Origin: F23-B02 sp963650165
GTDB lineage: Bacteria; Bacillota; Clostridia; Oscillospirales; Oscillospiraceae
Length of the DNA stretch: 16,241 nt
Direction of reading: 5' to 3'
Assembly (NCBI GenBank): GCA_963650165.1
Contig: CAVJKX010000029.1
Span: 1 to 16,241 of the forward strand
The notes beneath the pieces are model-generated. The model did no database searches. It was not told the origin of the DNA and saw only the letters and a list, made by a program, of their open reading frames with translations. How positions within the stretch are numbered: position 1 is the first letter of the stretch; every line of letters starts with the position of its first letter. Both the position numbers and the translations under genes were made by a program. Positions 1 to 6,551 of the stretch are shown here, one piece after another.

Positions 1-70
1 TCTTCATGGTTTCTACAACCATTCTCTTGAACTCCGGCGTATATCGTTTGTTTGGTACTCCTTTTGGCAT
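1..70 (-). CDS. IS3-family transposase OrfA, N-terminal fragment
   Basis: Starting from the ATG at 70-68, the reading frame opens with MPKGVPNKRYTPEFKRM and stays open to the window edge (23 codons). The 'KRYTPEFK' pattern is the classic beginning of IS3-family OrfA proteins, which carry an N-terminal helix-turn-helix that recognises the IS ends. OrfA is normally joined to the OrfB (DDE integrase) product by a -1 frameshift; that part lies outside the window. A GGGGTG stretch 8 bases upstream of the ATG may serve as a ribosome site. The truncation is caused by the window, not by any visible mutation. Confidence 0.8.
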   Translation of the reverse strand, partial: MPKGVPNKRYTPEFKRMVVETMK

Positions 71-77
71 AGCAAAA

Positions 78-124
78 CACCCCATTTCCTAAACAGTATA
101 CCATACTGTCTAACAAATGGGGTG
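78..124. repeat. Imperfect hairpin over the OrfA leader, inside the IS end
   Basis: CACCCCATTT (78-87) pairs perfectly with AAATGGGGTG (115-124), and ACAGTAT (93-99) pairs with ATACTGT (103-109) around a 3-base tip. The outer stem includes the GGGGTG ribosome-site candidate of the transposase. Such leader hairpins can silence a transposase on transcripts that enter from outside the element, as is known for some other IS families; that role here is inferred. Confidence 0.65.
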
Positions 125-159
125 CAGTTCACCGCAGCCGGAGAGGGGATTGTGTTTAT

Positions 160-1527
160 TTATGCTTTCAGAAGTCTGCTAAGAAGCCTGGGCTTAATGT
201 CCGCGCCCTGCGCGTCGTCGGCGAAATAGAGCCGGCTGAAGGCGATGGCAAGGACAAAGTACTGGCCGCTTGTGACGGTGAACAGAACGTGGCCTGCAAG
301 CGTGAGGTAGCCGAAGGTCATGCCGATGGCTATGAAAAACGCAAAGCCGATAAGGTCAAATTTCTTCAGCAGCGACTTTATAAACCCGACCGCCAGCCAG
401 ACGTAAAGCCAGAGCATGGCCGCCGCGCCCACGATGCCGTAATAGATGACGACCTCGAAAAGATCCATTTCTATAATCTGCTTTACCGTGCTGCGGCCTA
501 TGCCGAACAGCCACGCGGCGGGGCCGCCGTCCCTGAAGCGCTCGAGCTGCGCGGCAAACTTGCTGCTGCGGCCGCTGAGGACCGCGACCTCGATGCCGTC
601 CTTTTCGGCAACGGCGGACGGCGTGTCGAAGCAGACGGAGATATCGCTGTAGACCCTGTCAAAGCCCACGATGCAGCCGAGGACCGCAAAGATAACAAGC
701 ACGGCAAGAACCAGCCACAGCATGCGCTTTACGGGCTCGGCACCGTTTCTGCGGAGCTTTACGAGCGTGAATGCGAGGATGAGCAGGCAGGAGCCTATGG
801 CCGCAATGAATGCGGTCTTCGAGCCGATGAGCAGCAGCGAAACTATTGCCAGCGCCGGAGCGAGCACCGCGGCGATGCCCTTTCCGGAAAACAGCCCGGA
901 TCTGAGCCCAACAAAGCTTGCTATTGCCAGGGGCAGCGTGACGGTCAGCACGGCGGTGATGTCGTTTCCGGAGTAGAAATAGCCTCTGCATCCGCGATAG
1001 CCGAAGCGGTCGGCATAGGTGTAGTAGCCGAGCCCGAACATGTAGGGCACGAGGATGCCGAGCGCACATACGATGCAGGTGTACCGCACTATGCTAAACA
1101 GCTTCTCCGTGAACTCGGCCTTATCCCGGCATATGCTGCGGAACAGCGAGATATACGCAAAGAGCATTGCAATATTGTAGCAATATTTAATGAAATACTT
1201 GACGTCGGTGCCCAGCGAGAGCCTTGCGCCGTTCATAAGCAGAACGCCTATCGAGGCGCAGAAGGCAAGACCCATTATAAACAGCGTGCCTATTGCGATC
1301 TTTTCCCTGCGCATGAGAATGTACAGGCCGAACACCGCGAGCATGGCAAGACGTATATACAGGCTCGGCGTGCTTGAAAATTCGGCCTTTGCGACATCAA
1401 GCTCCGTAGCGCCGAGGAACTCCTTTATATAAAGTCCGGTGCAGAAATCAATAATGGGGTTTATTATAATGTACAGTACGAGCAGCTTCTCTATAAAGCT
1501 GCGCACGGGTGAATGTTTTTCGATCAT
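160..1527 (-). CDS. O-antigen ligase/polymerase-like polytopic membrane protein
   Basis: This 455-residue protein has about ten to twelve hydrophobic segments and belongs, by pattern, to the O-antigen ligase/Wzy_C superfamily, which polymerises or transfers lipid-linked polysaccharides on the outer face of the membrane. Supporting features are the GYFYSGND segment (182-189), the GSKTA motif at the end of a membrane segment (235-239), a long soluble loop (about 290-338) containing SGR (318-320), and the family-like stretch FGIG (341-344), E353, D355, YYGIVG (362-367), with H413 in a late loop. I chose ATG 1527-1525 because GGAGG lies 5 bases upstream; the TTG start 12 bases further out would overlap that ribosome site. 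No other glycan-assembly genes are in view, so the polymer is unknown. No terminator is visible between its stop and the IS. Confidence 0.72.
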   Translation of the reverse strand: MIEKHSPVRSFIEKLLVLYIIINPIIDFCTGLYIKEFLGATELDVAKAEFSSTPSLYIRLAMLAVFGLYILMRREKIAIGTLFIMGLAFCASIGVLLMNGARLSLGTDVKYFIKYCYNIAMLFAYISLFRSICRDKAEFTEKLFSIVRYTCIVCALGILVPYMFGLGYYTYADRFGYRGCRGYFYSGNDITAVLTVTLPLAIASFVGLRSGLFSGKGIAAVLAPALAIVSLLLIGSKTAFIAAIGSCLLILAFTLVKLRRNGAEPVKRMLWLVLAVLVIFAVLGCIVGFDRVYSDISVCFDTPSAVAEKDGIEVAVLSGRSSKFAAQLERFRDGGPAAWLFGIGRSTVKQIIEMDLFEVVIYYGIVGAAAMLWLYVWLAVGFIKSLLKKFDLIGFAFFIAIGMTFGYLTLAGHVLFTVTSGQYFVLAIAFSRLYFADDAQGADIKPRLLSRLLKA

Positions 1528-1559
1528 GCGGGCCTCCAAACAATTAGCAAACTTATAAC

Positions 1560-1588
1560 ATAATATCCTATCGGGCGCGGAATTTCAA
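1560..1588 (-). promoter_or_regulatory. Sigma-A promoter for the polysaccharide gene
   Basis: On the minus strand, TTGAAA (1588-1583) and TATTAT (1565-1560) are 17 bases apart. The -10 box lies about 32 bases before the chosen ATG at 1527, giving a short leader. It is back to back with the operon promoter at 1602-1630. Confidence 0.65.
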
Positions 1589-1601
1589 GGCTAAGTTTAA
1601 A

Positions 1602-1630
1602 TTGACATCAAATTAGAACCAGTGTATAAT
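1602..1630 (+). promoter_or_regulatory. Consensus sigma-A promoter of the five-gene redox/kinase operon
   Basis: TTGACA (1602-1607) and TATAAT (1625-1630) are both perfect consensus boxes with an ideal 17-base spacer. Transcription should start near 1637, leaving a leader of only about 18 bases before the ATG at 1655. That leaves no room for a riboswitch or attenuator. Control, if any, must act on initiation, and no clear operator palindrome was seen. Confidence 0.85.
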
Positions 1631-1654
1631 TTTTACGGCGAAAGAGGTTTGGGA

Positions 1655-3367
1655 ATGAACATAAAAAGCATAAACAGAAAACTGAAAAAGCGCTTCGGCG
1701 GCGCCGTAAAAGCGGAGCTTAAAGATAAGTGCATCGTCCTGACGGGCGAGGTTTCCGAGTGGAGCGACCTTGTAGCCGCGGGTATGACGGCCGCGACGCC
1801 GCATTCGGATACGCATGTCGTGAACGATATCGTCTGCACGGGCATCGAGCCACGGAAGATGCGTGTGCCGGAGCTGTGCGACAAGGCGCTTGACGGCGAT
1901 AAGCCAGACGTTCTCATCATCGGCGGCGGGATATCCGGCTGCTCTGTAGCGCGCGAGCTTTCAAGATACAGGCTCAATATCCTGCTCATCGAGAAGGAAG
2001 CCGACCTTGCCCTCGGCGCATCGGGACGAAACGACGGCGAGGTGCATCCGGGCGTTGACCTTTCAAAGGGCTCGCTCAAGCATAAGTACATACGCCGCGC
2101 AAACCGCATGTATGAGGACCTCTGCCGCGAGCTTGACGTCCCCTTTGTGCGTACAGGGCAGTACGCCTGCTTTACGCGCAGAAGCCTGCGGCCCTTTGTG
2201 AGCCTGTACGCCAAATGGCGCAGATACCATGACGGCATCGAGGATACGCGCATCGTCTCGGGCGATGAGATACGCGCAAAAGAGCCAAAAATCTCGCCCG
2301 ACGTCGCATTTGCGCTGTCCAACCCCTCGTCCGGCAGTGTGAGCCCGTATAATCTCGTCATCGCTTACGCCGAGAACGCCGTCAAAAACGGCGCGCGTGT
2401 TTCGCTCAATACGGCCGTCACGGGCATGAAGGTCGAAAACGGCGAGATAAAAGAGGTGTACACAAACAGGGGTACGATATATCCGCGCGAGGTCATAAAC
2501 TGCGCCGGAGTTTATTCGGACACCGTTGCGCAGATGGCGCAGGACAGGTTCTTCAGCATCCACCCGCGCCGCGGCACAAATTCCATACTTGATAAGAAAA
2601 CGGGCGCCGCCTTCAAGACCATAGCCTCCGTCGTCGGCGCGAAAACGCCCGGACAAACGCACACGAAGGGCGGCGGCATACTGCACACGGCGCACGGCAA
2701 CCTGCTCGTGGGACCGGACGCCGTCGAAACGCCCGAGCGCGAGAACACCGCGACCGATGCAGAGAGCATAGCGCGCGTTTTCGCAAAGCAGAAGATAACC
2801 ATGCCCACACTCACAGAGAAGGACATAATAACATATTTCACCGGCGTTCGCGCTCCGACCTACGAGGAGGATTTTATCATCGAGCCCGGCAGAAAAACGA
2901 AGAATATCTACCACGTCGCGGGGATCCAGTCCCCGGGACTTACGACAGCGCCCGCAGTCGCACAGGACGTGGCGGGATATATCGCGCGGCTTTTCAGGGC
3001 GGAGAAAAACGAAAGCTTCGATCCCGTGCGCAGGGCTCCTCCGCGCCTTGCGGAGATGGACGATGCCTCGCGTGCGGAGCTTATAAGGAAAAATCCCGAT
3101 TACGGCCTGATCGTGTGCCGCTGCGAGGAGATAAGCCGCGGCGAGATACTCGATGCGCTGCGCAGCCCCGTATGCGTGCCCACGCTCGACGGCGTGAAAA
3201 AGCGCGTCAGACCCGGCATGGGCAGATGCCAGGGCGGCTTCTGCTCGCCGCTCGTTGTCAAGATCATTGCCGAGTACCTCGGCGTTCCGCTCACGGAGGT
3301 AAGGAAAAGCTCCGCGCAGTCGCCGATAGTGTTTGAAAGCGGAAAAGGGGGCGGCGGCCATGCATGA
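1655..3367 (+). CDS. GlpA-like FAD-dependent dehydrogenase with BON-like N-terminus and BFD-type [2Fe-2S] C-terminus
   Basis: This 570-residue protein resembles the catalytic subunit of anaerobic glycerol-3-phosphate dehydrogenase, which oxidises sn-glycerol-3-phosphate or a related polyol phosphate to the 2-keto form. Domains in order: a BON-like fold (about 1-63, with the IVLTGEVSEW pattern); a DAO-type FAD domain beginning GGGISG (90-95) with an acidic residue at the end of the next strand (IEKE); and a C-terminal BFD-type iron-sulfur domain with C488, C490, C525 and C530 (CRCEE and GMGRCQGGFC). The extra N-terminal domain makes it longer than a typical clostridial GlpA-like protein as I recall them. 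I chose ATG 1655 because AAAGAGG sits 7 bases upstream; the in-frame GTG at 1622 overlaps the -10 box and lies upstream of the expected transcript. The stop overlaps the next gene by 8 bases. Substrate identity is inferred and unproven. Confidence 0.85.
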   Translation: MNIKSINRKLKKRFGGAVKAELKDKCIVLTGEVSEWSDLVAAGMTAATPHSDTHVVNDIVCTGIEPRKMRVPELCDKALDGDKPDVLIIGGGISGCSVARELSRYRLNILLIEKEADLALGASGRNDGEVHPGVDLSKGSLKHKYIRRANRMYEDLCRELDVPFVRTGQYACFTRRSLRPFVSLYAKWRRYHDGIEDTRIVSGDEIRAKEPKISPDVAFALSNPSSGSVSPYNLVIAYAENAVKNGARVSLNTAVTGMKVENGEIKEVYTNRGTIYPREVINCAGVYSDTVAQMAQDRFFSIHPRRGTNSILDKKTGAAFKTIASVVGAKTPGQTHTKGGGILHTAHGNLLVGPDAVETPERENTATDAESIARVFAKQKITMPTLTEKDIITYFTGVRAPTYEEDFIIEPGRKTKNIYHVAGIQSPGLTTAPAVAQDVAGYIARLFRAEKNESFDPVRRAPPRLAEMDDASRAELIRKNPDYGLIVCRCEEISRGEILDALRSPVCVPTLDGVKKRVRPGMGRCQGGFCSPLVVKIIAEYLGVPLTEVRKSSAQSPIVFESGKGGGGHA

Positions 3368-4613
3368 TTATGACGTTATCGTGATAGGCGGCGGCCCTGC
3401 CGGACTTGCGGCTGCCGTTGCGGCGGACGAAAGCGGCGCCAAAACGCTCATCGTCGAGCGCGAGGAGCGCCTCGGCGGAATGCTCAAGCAGTGCATTCAC
3501 GACGGCTTCGGCCTGCGCACCTTCGGCGAGCGCCTTGCGGGACCGGAATATGTCGAGCGGTACATGGACAAGGCCGCGCAGGCGGACATATCCGTTTCGT
3601 GCAGCACCTTCGTCACCCGCGCGGAGAAAACATCCGACGGCTTTGCCGTCACGCTCGTATCGCGGTTTGGCCTGCGCACGGCCACGGGAAAGAGCCTCGT
3701 ACTTGCAACCGGCTGCCGCGAGAGAAGCGCAAAGCAGGTTTTCATACACGGAACGCGTCCCGCCGGAGTGTTCACCGCCGGAACGGCGCAGCATTTCGTG
3801 AACCGTCTCGGCGTCATGCCGACGAAAAGATGCGTCATCCTCGGTTCGGGCGATATCGGCCTTATCATGGCGCGCCGCCTTACGCTTGAGGGCGCGGAGG
3901 TCGTCGGCGTGTACGAGATAAACCCGACGCCCTCGGGACTGACGAGAAATATCTGTCAGTGCCTCACGGATTACGATATACCCCTGCACCTGAGCCATAC
4001 GGTCACGCGCGTTTTCGGCACAGACCGCCTTGAGGCGGTCGAGGTCTGCGCGGTGGACGATAATTTAAGGCCCGTACCCGGGAGCGCCGAGCGGATAAAC
4101 TGCGATGCGCTCATAGTCTCCGTCGGGCTCATTCCGGAAAACGAGCTTGCCCGGTCGCTGGGCGTCGAGCTTGACCGTCACACGGGCGGTCCCGTATGTG
4201 ACGCACAGCTCATGACAAAAGTTCCGGGTATATTTTCGTGCGGCAACGCATTGCATGTAAATGACCTTGTCGATTTTGTCTCCGAGTCAGGCGCACAGGC
4301 GGGCAGAAACGCCGCCGCTTACTGCGCAGCGGAGCAGTGCAGGGTCGATATAAACATCGGAGACGAGTTTCTTTATCTCGTTCCGCAGCAGCTCGACCTC
4401 AAACGTGTTAATTCGGAAGTGCTGCTTTACTTCCGTTCAAGGAAGATCATGGGAAAGAGCGTCCTGCGCCTGCTGATTGACGGCAGGGAGGTCTGGAAAA
4501 GGACTTATCCCTTCCTGCGCCCGCCCGAAATGCAGCAGCTCAAGCTGGATATGACTAAGTTTGAGATAAAGGAAAACAGCGTCCTGCGCTTTGAGATCGA
4601 GGAGGTAAAATGA
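3360..4613 (+). CDS. FAD/NAD(P)-dependent oxidoreductase, partner of the GlpA-like protein
   Basis: This 417-residue pyridine-nucleotide-disulfide-type flavoprotein has an N-terminal FAD loop (GGGPAG within residues 5-39, ending in VERE), a KQCIHDGFG motif, a second Rossmann loop GSGDIG (162-167) for NAD(P), and a C-terminal FAD strand near the IFSCGNALHVND stretch. A C-terminal domain of roughly 65 residues follows. In Clostridia this family sits between a GlpA-like protein and a DUF1667 protein, where it probably passes electrons from the dehydrogenase to NAD or another carrier. ATG 3360 follows a purine-rich AAGGGG about 9 bases upstream and overlaps the previous stop by 8 bases; a TTG start at 3333 is possible but weaker. 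The ATGA overlap with the next gene indicates translational coupling. Confidence 0.85.
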   Translation: MHDYDVIVIGGGPAGLAAAVAADESGAKTLIVEREERLGGMLKQCIHDGFGLRTFGERLAGPEYVERYMDKAAQADISVSCSTFVTRAEKTSDGFAVTLVSRFGLRTATGKSLVLATGCRERSAKQVFIHGTRPAGVFTAGTAQHFVNRLGVMPTKRCVILGSGDIGLIMARRLTLEGAEVVGVYEINPTPSGLTRNICQCLTDYDIPLHLSHTVTRVFGTDRLEAVEVCAVDDNLRPVPGSAERINCDALIVSVGLIPENELARSLGVELDRHTGGPVCDAQLMTKVPGIFSCGNALHVNDLVDFVSESGAQAGRNAAAYCAAEQCRVDINIGDEFLYLVPQQLDLKRVNSEVLLYFRSRKIMGKSVLRLLIDGREVWKRTYPFLRPPEMQQLKLDMTKFEIKENSVLRFEIEEVK

Positions 4614-4966
4614 AACAGCTCGTATGTATAGGCTGCCCGCGCGGCTGCCGCCTTGCTGTCGAGGAGCGGGGCGGAGAGTTTACGGTCACGGGCAACGGCT
4701 GCCCCAGAGGGCGCGAGTTTGCCGTCGGCGAGATGACCGAGCCCAAACGCACGATATGCTCGACGGTCAAGACCGTTTTTGACGGCGTGCCCGTGCTGCC
4801 TGTCAGAGTTTCCGACGATATTCCCAAGGACAGGATATGCGACGTCATGCGCGAGATAAACGCCGTCACGCTCACCGAGCGCATCGGCAGGGGAGACGTT
4901 GTTATAAAAAACGTGCTCGGCCTCGGCGCGGACGTCATTTCAACAAGTGATCTGTTAAAACGATAA
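4610..4966 (+). CDS. DUF1667 family small cysteine protein, probable electron-transfer subunit
   Basis: This 118-residue protein has a CxxCxxxC motif at C6, C9 and C13, and a fourth cysteine at C31 in NGCPRG, a spacing suited to an iron-sulfur or metal site. It matches the DUF1667 family, which accompanies GlpA-like and FAD/NAD oxidoreductases in anaerobic Bacillota. Its biochemical role is not established; I infer a redox-relay or assembly partner of the two preceding flavoproteins. GGAGGT lies 3 bases before the ATG, and the start overlaps the previous stop (ATGA), so the three proteins are probably made in fixed ratio as one complex. A 28-base gap then separates it from the kinase. Confidence 0.82.
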   Translation: MKQLVCIGCPRGCRLAVEERGGEFTVTGNGCPRGREFAVGEMTEPKRTICSTVKTVFDGVPVLPVRVSDDIPKDRICDVMREINAVTLTERIGRGDVVIKNVLGLGADVISTSDLLKR

Positions 4967-4994
4967 TATATAATGTACGGACGGAGGGAGAAAG

Positions 4995-6551
4995 ATGAAC
5001 AATCCACTCATCCTGACCTACGATGTCGGCACTCAGAGCACGAGAGCCATACTGGTCGATAAGCAGGGAAACATCGTGGACAAGGAGCAGGTGAAATACG
5101 CCGAGCCCTATTTCCGGCAGCGTCCGGGCTGGGCGGAGCAGAAAACGGATTTTTATTTCGACAATATGTGCAGGGCATCAACGGCGCTCATGGCGCGCAA
5201 TGCCGACAAGCTGCCGGATATCATCGCCTGCGCGGTGACCGTTATACGCGACACGCTCGTGTTCCTTGACGAAAACTACAGGCCCACGCGCGATATCATC
5301 CACTGGCTCGATGCGCGCAAATGCGTTTACGACGATCCCTTCCCGCTGTGGAAGGAGGCCGTGTTTGAGCTCATCGGCATGGGCAAGGGCACTAAGATAG
5401 TCTACCGCACCTCCAAGGTGAACTGGGTGCGCCAGAAGCAGCCCAAGGTCTGGGCGCGCACGAAGAAGATCGCATGCCTGCCGGCATATCTCAACTACCG
5501 CATGACCGGCCGCCTTGCCGACACTCCGGCAAACACGATAGCGCACATACCCATGGATTATAAGAAAAAGCGCTGGATGAAGGAAAACGACCTCACCCGC
5601 TGCTTCTACGATGTTCCGCAGGACAGACTGTATGAGCTCATCCCCTCCGGTGAGGTGCTCGGCTATGTCACGAAGGAGGCCGCCGCGCTCACCGGTGCGC
5701 CCGAGGGCCTGCCGCTTATTGCGACCGGCGCCGATAAGGCCTGCGAAACGCTCGGTCTTTCGGTCGCAAGCGACGACAAGGCATCCATATCCTTCGGCAC
5801 GAGCTCGACCATCGAGATGTACACCGAGCAGTACTTCGAGCCGCAGACCTTCCTGCCCTCGTACCCGGCCGTCATCAACAAGGCATGGAACCCGGAGATA
5901 CAGGTGTTCCGCGGCTTCTGGATGCTCAGCTGGTTTATAAAGGAGTTTGCCGACAAGGACAGGGAGGAGGCCGAGAGCCTCGGCATATCGCCCGAGGAGA
6001 TACTCAACAGGAAGGCCGCCGCGATCCCGGCCGGCTGCCAGGGACTCATGCTCCAGCCGTACTGGACGCCCGACGTTCTCAAGCCCGATTCCTACGGCGC
6101 GATCATCGGCTTTTCCGACTATCACACGAAGTATCACATCTACCGCGCCATCATCGAGGGCATATGCCTTGAGCTTTACATGTCCATGAAGAGCATGGAA
6201 AAGCGCGGCAAAAAGCACATAAAGGAGCTCTACGTCGGCGGCGGCGGCTCAAAGAGCGAGCTTGCCTGCCAGATCCTTGCCGATACCTTCGGCCTGCCCG
6301 TAAAGCGCATCCATACGCACGAGGCCTGCTCGCTGGGTGCGGCAATGGTGGCGTTTGTCGCCAAGGGCGAGTTTTCCGATTTTGACGAGGCGATAAAGAG
6401 CATGGTGCACGAAAAGGATGTGTTCATGCCCGATCCCAAGAACCATGAGATATACATGAACATGTACAACAAGGTCTACCGCAAGATATATAAGAACGTA
6501 AGACCGCTGTACGCAACGATGAACAACCTCAAAGAAAGGAACATGATCTGA
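4995..6551 (+). CDS. FGGY-family carbohydrate/polyol kinase, substrate uncertain
   Basis: This 518-residue protein is a full-length FGGY kinase (ATP-dependent phosphorylation of a sugar or polyol). The N-terminal phosphate loop is YDVGTQSTR with D10; the ATP-side motif is SFGTSST; the late GGGGSKS segment and the C-terminal HEACSLGAAM stretch are typical. Compared from memory with E. coli GlpK, it keeps equivalents of R83 (R85), W103 (W104) and the catalytic base D245 (D247), but has D86 for E84, K248 for Q246, and a threonine near the F270 position. It is therefore unlikely to be a plain glycerol kinase. E. coli YgcE, encoded near the ADHAPS-like YgcU, is a possible parallel. GGAGGGAG (4983-4990) precedes the ATG by 4 bases. 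The stop and next start overlap in TGATG. Confidence 0.85.
   Translation: MNNPLILTYDVGTQSTRAILVDKQGNIVDKEQVKYAEPYFRQRPGWAEQKTDFYFDNMCRASTALMARNADKLPDIIACAVTVIRDTLVFLDENYRPTRDIIHWLDARKCVYDDPFPLWKEAVFELIGMGKGTKIVYRTSKVNWVRQKQPKVWARTKKIACLPAYLNYRMTGRLADTPANTIAHIPMDYKKKRWMKENDLTRCFYDVPQDRLYELIPSGEVLGYVTKEAAALTGAPEGLPLIATGADKACETLGLSVASDDKASISFGTSSTIEMYTEQYFEPQTFLPSYPAVINKAWNPEIQVFRGFWMLSWFIKEFADKDREEAESLGISPEEILNRKAAAIPAGCQGLMLQPYWTPDVLKPDSYGAIIGFSDYHTKYHIYRAIIEGICLELYMSMKSMEKRGKKHIKELYVGGGGSKSELACQILADTFGLPVKRIHTHEACSLGAAMVAFVAKGEFSDFDEAIKSMVHEKDVFMPDPKNHEIYMNMYNKVYRKIYKNVRPLYATMNNLKERNMI

Larger units (their letters stand above)
1..131 (-). mobile_element. End of an IS3-family (IS150-like) insertion sequence, truncated by the window edge
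   Basis: Read on the minus strand, the element starts at 131 with TGAACTGCACCCC, followed by ATTTGTTAGAC. This closely resembles the IS150 terminal inverted repeat as I remember it, and IS3-family ends begin with TG. It leads within 60 bases into the start of an OrfA-type transposase. Only the OrfA-proximal end is visible, so completeness and target duplication cannot be judged. The boundary lies 28 bases beyond the stop codon of the polysaccharide gene at 160-1527, so the insertion may have replaced that gene's original downstream region, including any terminator. Confidence 0.8.

Noticed and set aside
289..1377. 362-codon plus-strand open frame opposite the polysaccharide gene
   Set aside because: It is the antisense of a gene with clear membrane topology and its own ribosome site. 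Its product is low-complexity and charged, with no recognisable motif and no good ribosome site.
1631..1654. Possible riboswitch or attenuator ahead of the five-gene operon
   Set aside because: The expected leader is only about 18 bases long and contains just the ribosome site.
2063..3361. 432-codon minus-strand open frame opposite the GlpA-like gene
   Set aside because: Long antisense frames are expected in GC-rich genes. The plus strand has FAD and iron-sulfur motifs, a perfect promoter and ribosome site, and this frame has none of these.
4965..4972. TATAAT-like sequence between the DUF1667 gene and the kinase gene
   Set aside because: No -35 box lies at a suitable distance, and the 28-base gap holds a ribosome site for the kinase, so an internal promoter is not supported.
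4995..6551. Naming the kinase glpK
   Set aside because: Overall FGGY architecture fits, but substitutions at the glycerol-site positions make that substrate assignment unsafe.
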